Of a stretch of DNA of 6,508 bases, positions 1 through 5,304 are shown in pieces; position 1 is the stretch's first letter; every line of letters begins with the position of its first letter. Source of the stretch: Actinomycetes bacterium (lineage in GTDB: Bacteria; Actinomycetota; Thermoleophilia; Solirubrobacterales; 70-9); the NCBI GenBank assembly GCA_023434465.1, contig JAEYSQ010000166.1, positions 1-6,508 on the forward strand, in the 5' to 3' direction. The notes beneath the pieces are model-generated. The model searched no databases. It was not told the DNA's origin and worked only from the letters and a program-made list of their open reading frames with translations. Made by a program: the position numbers and the translations under genes.

Positions 1-15
1 ATTCCGGAGGTTTTT

Positions 16-126
16 GGGGAACACCCCCGACCCGAACCCTGCAGGACCAGAAGGTTCACGGTGCGAGATCCTGGCGGTCGTGAAACGCGGCGGTCTGGGT
101 AGCCGTGGGGTCGGGTGGGCGTCCCC
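16..126. ncRNA. Candidate structured RNA, long nested hairpin (family unassigned)
   Basis: No open reading frame covers this stretch, but it folds on paper into one long interrupted hairpin. The closing stem pairs 16-20 with 122-126, 24-25 with 117-118, and 26-33 with 108-115 (15 Watson-Crick pairs, one bulged T at 116 and a small internal loop). Inside it, CCAGA at 47-51 pairs with TCTGG at 94-98, and TTCACG at 55-60 pairs with CGTGAA at 79-84, leaving an 18-nt apical loop. The size and single-rod shape recall small SRP RNA or 6S RNA. However, the SRP tip (GGAA-type tetraloop with its AGCAG partner strand) is missing, and I see no RNase P, tmRNA, 5S or common riboswitch signature. Strand is undecided: it could be a plus-strand RNA, or a minus-strand 3' region or leader of a gene beyond the left edge. 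Confidence 0.35.
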
Positions 127-142
127 GGGTGCCTAGAGCGGA

Positions 143-180
143 GGCCCGTCCTTCTATCCGTGAATGTGAGAGGAAGGGCC
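143..180. repeat. Inverted repeat / hairpin in the gene-free region
   Basis: GGCCC at 143-147 pairs with GGGCC at 176-180. After a G/A mismatch the stem continues with 149-152 against 171-174 and, past a bulged T, 154-155 against 169-170. This gives about 11 pairs around a 13-nt loop. It sits between the long hairpin and the terminator-like hairpin, so it may be a second domain of the same transcript or part of the 3' region of the peptidase gene. No T-run follows on either strand, so it is not itself an intrinsic terminator. Confidence 0.3.
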
Positions 181-190
181 GGGTTTGACT

Positions 191-225
191 GGGAGGCGAA
201 GCGAAGCTCGCCGACTCCTTGTGTT
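191..225. terminator. Terminator-like hairpin downstream of the M23 gene
   Basis: GGCGA at 195-199 pairs with TCGCC at 208-212. It is extended inward by GC/GC around a GAA loop (201-207) and outward by GGA at 192-194 with TCC at 216-218. On the plus strand it is followed by a short imperfect T-rich tail (TTGTGTT, 219-225), so it looks better as a plus-strand terminator, for instance for an RNA transcribed through 1-190. On the minus strand it begins about 12 nt after the peptidase stop codon but lacks a T-run. It could still serve as a weak or 3'-protecting hairpin for that gene. Confidence 0.4.
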
Positions 226-229
226 GCCG

Positions 230-1501
230 CTACAAGTAACCCATGGGGTCCTGCGCGGCGCCGTTGATCCGTACCTCGAAATGGAGGTGGGGGCCGGTGC
301 TGGATCCCGTGTTGCCTGAGTAGCCGATCACGTTGCCCTGGCTGACCGACTGGCCGGAGGTGACCGCGAACCCCGACTGGTGGGCGTAACAGGTGGACAG
401 GCCGCTGCCGTGGTCGACGCAGGTGTAGTTGCCGTAGCCACCGTTGTAGGACGCCATGATCACGGTGCCGCTGGCCGCGGCCCGGATCGGGGTGCCTTCC
501 GGCACCGAGATGTCGATGCCTTCGTGGTAGGTCGAGCCGATACCGCCCGGCGAGCTGCGCGGGCCGAATCCGGAGGAAAGGGTTCCGCTGAGCGGCCAGA
601 TCAGGCCGGCGGCGGAGGGGGAACTCATCGGTCCGGCCGGCAGGACGCTTACGCCTGAGGCTGCGGCTACCTGTTCGGCGATCTTCTGCTGCAGGTCGGC
701 CTCGATGTCCTCGAGATGGTCCACCTTGCTGTTGATCGATTCGACCTTGGCCCGGCGATCGGCGCGGACCGCGGCAAGTTCGGCCTGCTGCGACTCGACG
801 GCGCTGCGGGCGGTGGCGAGGGTCTTCTCCTCGGCGGCGATCTCGTTGCGGGCCGACTCGATCGTGTCTTTCGCCTTCTTGAGCCGGACGACGAGAGCTT
901 CCTGCTGGTCGCGCAGGTCACGAACCCGGGTGACGATCGATTCGTTGCGGTTCTGGATCTGCTCGATGTAGCTGCTGCCCTCGATCAGATCGCCGTAGCT
1001 CTTGGTGGTGAGAATCAGGTCGGAGATGTCGGAGTCCCCTGCCTGGTAGATCGCGACGAGACGATCTCGAAGTACGGCGAGCGAGCGGGTAAGGCGGGCC
1101 GCGAGAGCCTTCAGTTCCTCGTAGGCCCGGTCGACCTGGGCCTGGGCCTGATCGAGTTCGGCCTGCTTGGCAGCGAGGCGGATCTCCGCATCTCGCTCCT
1201 CGGCCCGGAGAGCGGAAACCTGGGCTTCGTAGTCGTCGATCTTGGCGCTCAGGCCGGCGATCTCGTCGGTCAGAACGCCCTTCTTGCTGTTCTGCTCGGC
1301 GATCTTCGACTTCGTGTCATTCAGTTTGTCTTCGGTCGACGCCGACGCGGACCGGCCGCCGGCGCTCAGCACGAGAGCCAGCATCAGGACGGCGGAAGCC
1401 AGCAGCAATGCGGCACGGGACCTGTTTCGTCGGACCGCAGCGGGACCGGATCTGAGGGGATTCGAAAAGTGCACTCCGCGGAACTGTAAAGACATGCACA
1501 C
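230..1501 (-). CDS. Secreted coiled-coil M23/LytM-family peptidoglycan endopeptidase
   Basis: This is a predicted zinc endopeptidase that cleaves peptide cross-links of peptidoglycan outside the membrane. Residues below count from the internal ATG at 1495 (421 aa). A basic N-region and hydrophobic core (about 28-46) end in an A-S-A cleavage site near residue 52, so it should be Sec-exported. Residues about 54-275 are a long heptad-rich coiled coil, in the style of the PcsB/CwlO/EnvC N-terminal domain, interrupted by a short non-coil segment near 150-175. The C-terminal M23 domain (about 300-421) keeps the metal ligands: H324 and D328 in HEGID, H403 and H405 in HLH, and H372 in YAH. It therefore looks active. 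Two cysteines, C359 and C369, flank the active-site strand and could form a disulfide. I place the start at GTG 1501, because a GGAAGG box ends 6 nt upstream. ATG 1495 is the alternative, giving 421 rather than 423 aa. An upstream extension to 1867 would run antisense to the ATPase gene and is rejected. Divergent from the transporter operon. Confidence 0.93.
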   Translation of the reverse strand: MCMSLQFRGVHFSNPLRSGPAAVRRNRSRAALLLASAVLMLALVLSAGGRSASASTEDKLNDTKSKIAEQNSKKGVLTDEIAGLSAKIDDYEAQVSALRAEERDAEIRLAAKQAELDQAQAQVDRAYEELKALAARLTRSLAVLRDRLVAIYQAGDSDISDLILTTKSYGDLIEGSSYIEQIQNRNESIVTRVRDLRDQQEALVVRLKKAKDTIESARNEIAAEEKTLATARSAVESQQAELAAVRADRRAKVESINSKVDHLEDIEADLQQKIAEQVAAASGVSVLPAGPMSSPSAAGLIWPLSGTLSSGFGPRSSPGGIGSTYHEGIDISVPEGTPIRAAASGTVIMASYNGGYGNYTCVDHGSGLSTCYAHQSGFAVTSGQSVSQGNVIGYSGNTGSSTGPHLHFEVRINGAAQDPMGYL

Positions 1502-1567
1502 AAAGCGCCTTCCAGTCGTGCAGGCTGCAACCAGTTTTGCCGCGGGTCTTCGTCGTAGGATCGTCCC
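1502..1567. promoter_or_regulatory. Divergent promoter region between M23 gene and transporter operon
   Basis: These 66 bp must hold the 5' signals of two diverging genes. They include a perfect short palindrome, TGCAG-G-CTGCA at 1519-1529, which could be an operator half-way between the genes. TAGGAT at 1556-1561 resembles an actinobacterial -10 box for the plus-strand operon. A GGAAGG box read on the minus strand (plus positions 1508-1513) lies 6 nt before GTG 1501 and fits a ribosome-binding site for the peptidase. I cannot recognise a convincing -35 box on either strand. Confidence 0.5.
1556..1561 (+). promoter_or_regulatory. TAGGAT: -10 box (leaderless start) or AGGA ribosome-binding site
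   Basis: The hexamer TAGGAT keeps the key T, A and final T of actinobacterial -10 elements and ends 6 nt before GTG 1568, which is the spacing expected for a leaderless transcript beginning at the start codon. The embedded AGGA (1557-1560) is also 7 nt from the GTG, a normal Shine-Dalgarno distance. The sequence alone cannot say which role it plays. Confidence 0.35.
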
Positions 1568-2734
1568 GTGACTGCGGAAAGCGTTTCTGCTTCGACCGTC
1601 CGATTTGATTCCGTTACCAAGCGCTACGCCGGCGCCGACTCGGTTGCGGTCGAGAATCTCAGCTTCGAGGTGCCCGCCGGGGAGATCTGCGTGCTGGTCG
1701 GCCCCTCCGGCTGCGGCAAGACGACCGCACTGAGGATGGTCAACCGCACCGTCGAGATGAGTTCGGGTGACATCCTGATCGGCGGCCGTTCGGTCAAGCA
1801 GGGCGACCCGGCCCGCCTGCGCCGCGAGATCGGTTACGTGATCCAGCAGATCGGGCTCTTCCCCCACCGCACGATCAGCCAGAACATCGGCACCGTTCCC
1901 ACGTTGCTCGGCTGGGAGAAAGAGCGAATCGCCGCCCGTTCAGCCGAGCTGCTCCAGCTGATCGGACTCGACCCCGAATACGCCGAGCGCTATCCCAGCC
2001 AGCTTTCCGGCGGCCAGCAGCAGCGGGTCGGCGTCGCCCGGGCGCTGGCGGTCGACCCGCCGGTGATGCTGATGGACGAGCCTTTTGGGGCGATCGACCC
2101 GATCAACCGCGGCCGGCTCCAGAACGAGTTCCTCAGACTTCAGTCGGAACTGAAGAAAACGGTGCTCTTCGTCACCCATGACGTCGACGAGGCGATCAAG
2201 ATGGGCGACCGCGTCGCAGTGCTGAAGAAGGGCGGCAAGCTCGCCCAGTTCGCGACGCCGACCGAGCTCCTGATGGAACCGGCCGACGATTTCGTCGAGG
2301 ATTTCGTGGGTGCCGACCGGGCCCTGAAACGCCTCGCGCTGATGCGGGTTCGCGATGTCGATCTCTGGACCGCGCCACTTGCCCAGGCGGGCGATCCTTC
2401 CGAGCCGGTGCGAGCCGCGGTCGAGGCGGCAGAAGTCCCTTACGCCCTGCTGGTCGACGGCGAGAACCGGCCGCTCGGCTGGCTCTCGGACCGGGACCTC
2501 GCCGGTGAACGCGTACCGGAGGTCCCGGACTCGACCGCCGAACCGATCGACGCCGACTCGATCCTGCGCGACGGCCTGGCGACGCTGCTCCAGAGCGGTT
2601 CGCTCTACGCACCGGCGGTCGACCCCCGAGGCCGTCTCATCGGGGTCCTTTCGGTCGAGATCGTTTCCGATTTCCTTGCCTCCGACGAAGCCTCGGAATC
2701 CGAGCTGACCGCGGCTGAACGGCCCCATGATTGA
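1568..2734 (+). CDS. opuCA: Osmoprotectant ABC importer ATP-binding subunit with CBS-like C-terminus (OpuCA/ProV type)
   Basis: This is the cytoplasmic ATPase that powers import of a betaine/choline/carnitine-class solute. The 388 residues start with the nucleotide-binding domain: Walker A GPSGCGKT at 45-52, Q-loop QQ at 93-94, signature LSGGQ at 146-150, Walker B VMLMDEP at 166-172 with catalytic E171, D-loop near GAID (174-177), and switch histidine H204. All key residues are present. Residues about 255-370 form a C-terminal regulatory part that reads as two divergent CBS repeats (segments with LLVDGENRPLGWLSDRDL and APAVDPRGRLIGVLS). In OpuA/OpuC systems, CBS domains on this subunit sense ionic strength or bind c-di-AMP. 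That activity is family knowledge and is not shown here. The first repeat is weaker than a textbook CBS domain. GTG 1568 is the chosen start: the protein begins at the right place before the first beta strand, and an AGGA lies 7 nt upstream. First gene of the operon. Its stop overlaps the next gene by 8 nt. Confidence 0.93.
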   Translation: MTAESVSASTVRFDSVTKRYAGADSVAVENLSFEVPAGEICVLVGPSGCGKTTALRMVNRTVEMSSGDILIGGRSVKQGDPARLRREIGYVIQQIGLFPHRTISQNIGTVPTLLGWEKERIAARSAELLQLIGLDPEYAERYPSQLSGGQQQRVGVARALAVDPPVMLMDEPFGAIDPINRGRLQNEFLRLQSELKKTVLFVTHDVDEAIKMGDRVAVLKKGGKLAQFATPTELLMEPADDFVEDFVGADRALKRLALMRVRDVDLWTAPLAQAGDPSEPVRAAVEAAEVPYALLVDGENRPLGWLSDRDLAGERVPEVPDSTAEPIDADSILRDGLATLLQSGSLYAPAVDPRGRLIGVLSVEIVSDFLASDEASESELTAAERPHD

Positions 2735-3470
2735 TGCCGTTTCCCAGGCACCGGCACGACTGGCGGCGGTCGACGAGAGCTTCTTCACCGACCGCTCCGA
2801 CGGCAGCTGCATCCAGGACAACAAGCTTTTCTGTCCGGGCTGGGTAGCCGAGAACTACGACCGTTACGTCGACCCCACGCTCCAGCATCTGGTCCTGGTG
2901 GGTGCGGCGGTGGCGGCCGGCTTCCTGATCGCCTTCGGCCTGGCGATCCTCGCCCACCGCCACAGGTTCCTCCAGACCCCCTTTCTCGCCGGCACCGGGA
3001 TCCTCTACACAATCCCCTCGATCTCGTTTTTCTTCCTGCTCTTGCCGATCACCGGCCGCGGCGCGACGACCGCGATCATCGCCCTCACCGCTTTCAACCT
3101 GCAGATCATCTTCCGCAACATGACGACCGGCCTCAGAAACGTTCCGCCGGACGTAACCGAGGCGGCGACCGGGCTCGGCATGACCAGTAGCCAGGTCCTG
3201 TGGCGGGTCGAGCTGCCACTGGCGATGCCGGAAATCATCGCCGGGCTCAGGATCGCCACGGTCAGCACGGTCGCCCTGGCCACCCTCGCCGTTTTCGCCA
3301 ACGGGGGCGGGCTCGGCACCGAGATCATCACCGGATCGAACATCACCTTCAAGACCGGGATCATCGTCGCCGGCTCGATCGCCGTGGTCATGGCGATCGT
3401 GTTTGACGGCATGCTGCTTTTGGCCGGCAAGCTGCTCGCCCCCTGGAAGCGCAAGCACGTGGCGGTCTGA
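2727..3470 (+). CDS. opuCB: Osmoprotectant ABC importer permease 1 (OpuCB/ProW type)
   Basis: This is a membrane subunit forming half of the solute channel and contacting the ATPase. The 247-residue protein has an N-terminal hydrophilic stretch of about 50 residues followed by hydrophobic segments at roughly 53-76, 84-108, 112-130, 174-192 and 210-235. The EAA coupling loop is clear at about 145-173 (EAATGLGM, then VELPLAMPEI). The N-terminal part carries two cysteines, C28 and C36, ahead of a W-x-x-x-N-Y-D-R-Y motif. These may lie on the outer face if the N-terminus is exported. ATG 2727 overlaps the end of the ATPase gene by 8 nt and has no evident Shine-Dalgarno, so translation is probably coupled to the upstream gene. 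The opuCB name is by analogy. This subunit and the next differ in sequence, so the channel is probably a heterodimer. Confidence 0.92.
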   Translation: MIDAVSQAPARLAAVDESFFTDRSDGSCIQDNKLFCPGWVAENYDRYVDPTLQHLVLVGAAVAAGFLIAFGLAILAHRHRFLQTPFLAGTGILYTIPSISFFFLLLPITGRGATTAIIALTAFNLQIIFRNMTTGLRNVPPDVTEAATGLGMTSSQVLWRVELPLAMPEIIAGLRIATVSTVALATLAVFANGGGLGTEIITGSNITFKTGIIVAGSIAVVMAIVFDGMLLLAGKLLAPWKRKHVAV

Positions 3471-3475
3471 TCCCG

Positions 3476-4195
3476 GTGAACCTCTTCCCACTCCCTTCCG
3501 CATCTTTCGGTCTTTTCGGTGACGCCTTCGACTTCGTCTTTTCCGGCCGCGAGGCCGAGACCGGTGGAGTCACGGTCGGCGGCACGAGCCAGGTGCTCGA
3601 TCTCGCCGGCCGTCAGCTCGAGGTGACCCTGTTCGCTCTCGGGGTCGCGGTCCTGCTGGCCCTGCCGGTCGGGCTCTGGCTCGGGCATCGCCAGCAGGGC
3701 GAGTTTCTTGCGGTGTCGGCCGGCAATGCGGGTCGGGCCATCCCGGAGCTGGCTCTGATCGCTTTGATGGCGGCGGCGATCGGGGTCGGCATGGTCAACC
3801 TCGTGGTCGCCCTGGCGATCCTCGGGATCCCGCCGATCCTGACCAATACCTACGTCGGAATCAGCCAGGTCGACCGGGCTTCGGTCGAGGCTGCCCGCGG
3901 CATGGGAATGACCGAGACTGCGATCGTCAGGAAAGTCGAACTGCCGCTGGCGATCCCGACGATCATGGGCGGGGTCCGCACCGCGGCGATCAACATCATC
4001 GCCACGGCGACGATCGCTCCGTTGGCCGGAATCCTGACCCTCGGTGATTTCATAATCGCCCGCAACGTCTACGGCGATGCCGGTGTTCTGGCCGGTGCGG
4101 TCCTGGTCGCTCTCATGGCCCTCGCCCTGGAAGCGACCCTGGCCGGGATCCAGTGGGCGATGACCTCAAAAGGGCTCAAGCTGAAGCGCGGCTGA
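3476..4195 (+). CDS. opuCD: Osmoprotectant ABC importer permease 2 (OpuCD/ProZ type)
   Basis: This is the second membrane subunit of the importer, 239 residues. Hydrophobic segments lie at roughly 48-70, 88-123 (two passes), 167-186 and 202-226. A canonical EAA loop at about 137-166 (VEAARGMGM, then VELPLAIPTI) is where the ATPase couples. The N-terminal 45 residues (with FGDAFDFVF and a Gly-rich turn) are typical of the second permease in actinobacterial operons of this kind. The start is GTG 3476, just 5 nt after the stop of permease 1. There is no strong Shine-Dalgarno, so it is probably translated by reinitiation. The C-terminus is short and basic (KGLKLKRG), consistent with a cytoplasmic end. 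The opuCD symbol is by analogy only. The two permeases share the fold and EAA pattern but are clearly different paralogues. Confidence 0.92.
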   Translation: MNLFPLPSASFGLFGDAFDFVFSGREAETGGVTVGGTSQVLDLAGRQLEVTLFALGVAVLLALPVGLWLGHRQQGEFLAVSAGNAGRAIPELALIALMAAAIGVGMVNLVVALAILGIPPILTNTYVGISQVDRASVEAARGMGMTETAIVRKVELPLAIPTIMGGVRTAAINIIATATIAPLAGILTLGDFIIARNVYGDAGVLAGAVLVALMALALEATLAGIQWAMTSKGLKLKRG

Positions 4196-4295
4196 CCCAC
4201 TCCTGACCGCAATTTCGCATGACCGCCCGCCGGGGCGGATACGGTTGCCTAGAGACACACTCCGCCCACCCCCCAGTCAAGGAGAGAACTACAGA
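4196..4295 (+). promoter_or_regulatory. Spacer before the binding-protein gene with GC-rich hairpin
   Basis: This is the only sizeable gap in the operon (100 nt). CCGCCC at 4223-4228 pairs perfectly with GGGCGG at 4233-4238 around a 4-nt GCCG loop. No T-run follows, so it is not an obvious terminator. Such a hairpin can stabilise the 5' end of a processed downstream mRNA, which would favour extra binding protein relative to membrane subunits. TACGGT (4240-4245) and TAGAGA (4250-4255) are possible -10 boxes, but neither has a recognisable -35. An internal promoter is therefore possible but unproven. Confidence 0.35.
4279..4284 (+). promoter_or_regulatory. Ribosome-binding site of the binding-protein gene
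   Basis: AAGGAG is the strongest Shine-Dalgarno match in the operon and lies 11 nt before ATG 4296. It selects this ATG over the in-frame TTG at 4245, which would add 17 Pro-rich residues in front of the lipoprotein signal peptide. Confidence 0.75.
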
Positions 4296-5282
4296 ATGCC
4301 AGTCAAGAAACTGCGCTACCTGCTGATGGTCGCGCTCCTGGCGATGGCCCTCGGCCTGGTCGCCTGCGGCTCGGACGACGACTCGAGCGACGACGCTCCC
4401 GCTGAGGCGATCGCCTCGGGCGAGTTGATCGAGTCGAACCCGGACAACGCAAACACTCCGCCCCTGACCATCGGATCGAAGAACTTCACCGAGCAGATCG
4501 TGCTCGGCGAGATCTATGCCCAGGCCCTTGAGGCTGCCGGCTACAAGGTCGAGACCGACCTCAATCTCGGCTCCGAGACGGTTGCCCTGGCTGCCCTCAA
4601 GAAGGGTGAGATTTCCGGTTACCCGGAGTACATTTCGACTGCCCTGACCTCGTTCTTCGACGTCGCGCCGGAGCAGGTCCCCGGCGATGTGAACGGCGCC
4701 TACGAGCAGGCCAAGACCGACCTCGCCGGTGATGGGATCGAGGCCCTGCCTCCGACACCGTTCGCAAGTGCCAACGCGGTCGGGCTCCTCACTTCGACCG
4801 CCGAGGAACTCGGGGTCAACACGGTTTCCGACCTGCAGGGCAAGAGCGAGGACCTCAGCCTCTACGGCTCCCCGGAATGCCGCCAGCGGATCGACTGTCT
4901 GCTTGGGCTCCAGGAGAATTACGGGCTCGAGTTCAAGTCGTTCACCCCGGTTGACATCGGCCTCCGGTACCAGGTGCTCGACAAGGGCCAGGCCGATCTC
5001 TCGATCGTGTTCACCACCGACGCCCAGCTCGGTGAGGGTGGCAAGTACACGATCCTCCAAGACGACAAGGGCGTTCTGCCCGCCGGCAACGTGATCTTCC
5101 TGACCAAAAAGCAGACGATCAACCAGGCCGGTCCCGACTATGCAGCGACGATCGAGCTGGTCCAGGAAGGTCTGACCGAGAACGTCATGCAGGAACTCGA
5201 CGCGCGGGTCGACCTCGACAAGCAGCAGCCCGCCGACGTGGCCCACGACTACCTCGTGGCCAGCGGCTACATCGAGGAGTAA
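4296..5282 (+). CDS. opuCC: Osmoprotectant ABC importer substrate-binding lipoprotein (OpuAC/OpuCC/ProX type)
   Basis: This is an extracytoplasmic receptor that captures the solute and delivers it to the permeases. The 328-residue precursor begins with a basic N-region and hydrophobic core and ends in a lipobox, LVAC, with lipidated C24. An acidic linker (SDDDSSDDA) and a disordered stretch run to about residue 55. The mature domain is the glycine-betaine/choline-binding family fold, opening with the hallmark IGSKNFTEQIVLGEIY (59-74) and followed by GYPEYISTALT (108-118), the segment that usually supplies ligand-cage aromatics. At the next typical ligand-contact segment it reads PTPFASANAVG (153-163), where Firmicutes relatives usually have an N-N-T-Y-type motif, so the exact ligand is uncertain. 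C195 and C201 may form an extracellular disulfide. The start is set by AAGGAG 11 nt upstream and by the signal peptide. Last gene of the operon. Its stop is 12 bp from the stop of the converging oxidoreductase. Confidence 0.93.
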   Translation: MPVKKLRYLLMVALLAMALGLVACGSDDDSSDDAPAEAIASGELIESNPDNANTPPLTIGSKNFTEQIVLGEIYAQALEAAGYKVETDLNLGSETVALAALKKGEISGYPEYISTALTSFFDVAPEQVPGDVNGAYEQAKTDLAGDGIEALPPTPFASANAVGLLTSTAEELGVNTVSDLQGKSEDLSLYGSPECRQRIDCLLGLQENYGLEFKSFTPVDIGLRYQVLDKGQADLSIVFTTDAQLGEGGKYTILQDDKGVLPAGNVIFLTKKQTINQAGPDYAATIELVQEGLTENVMQELDARVDLDKQQPADVAHDYLVASGYIEE

Positions 5283-5283
5283 A

Positions 5284-5304
5284 AGCGACCGGTTCTAGCG
5301 ACCG
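5284..5304. repeat. Short direct repeat at the convergent gene junction
   Basis: AGCGACCG occurs at 5284-5291 and again at 5297-5304, a 13-nt period spanning the 12-bp gap between the two stop codons. It could be a small duplication. It forms no clear hairpin and has no T-run on the plus strand. On the minus strand the outer copy ends in TTTT (5284-5281), which is at best a vestige of a termination site. Confidence 0.3.

Noticed and set aside
41..64. SRP RNA-like tip (CAGGACCAGAAGGT)
   Set aside because: It has the look of CAGG-loop-AGG, but the essential AGCAG-type partner strand and GGAA/GAAA closing geometry are absent. A longer alternative stem (55-60 with 79-84) competes.
171..188. RNase P RNA-like GAGGAA...CCGGG string
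   Set aside because: Only a loose match to the conserved GAGGAAAGUCCGGGC block. The rest of an RNase P RNA cannot follow because the peptidase gene starts within 45 nt.
716..1489. Plus-strand open frame of 257 codons opposite the peptidase
   Set aside because: It is antisense to the coiled-coil coding sequence. Long antisense frames are expected at this GC content, and it has no recognisable domain or ribosome-binding site.
1502..1567. c-di-AMP (ydaO-type) riboswitch ahead of the wall hydrolase or the importer
   Set aside because: Both gene families can carry such leaders, but 66 bp is far too short and none of the conserved motifs is present.
1502..1867. In-frame N-terminal extension of the M23 peptidase up to an ATG at 1867
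   Set aside because: It would place 120 residues of unremarkable sequence before a clear signal peptide and run antisense through the ATPase Walker A region. The ribosome-binding site and signal peptide point to the start at 1501/1495.
1940..3688. Three overlapping long minus-strand frames opposite the ATPase and permeases
   Set aside because: They are Arg/Asp/Gly-rich shadow translations with no family features, lying opposite genes whose motifs are complete.
4245..4295. TTG start giving a 17-residue longer binding protein
   Set aside because: It would put a Pro-rich segment before the signal peptide and ignore the AAGGAG site that serves ATG 4296.
4176..5246. Minus-strand open frame of 356 codons opposite the binding protein
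   Set aside because: It is a shadow of a clearly assigned lipoprotein gene. Its composition is that of a complementary-strand translation, with no domain.
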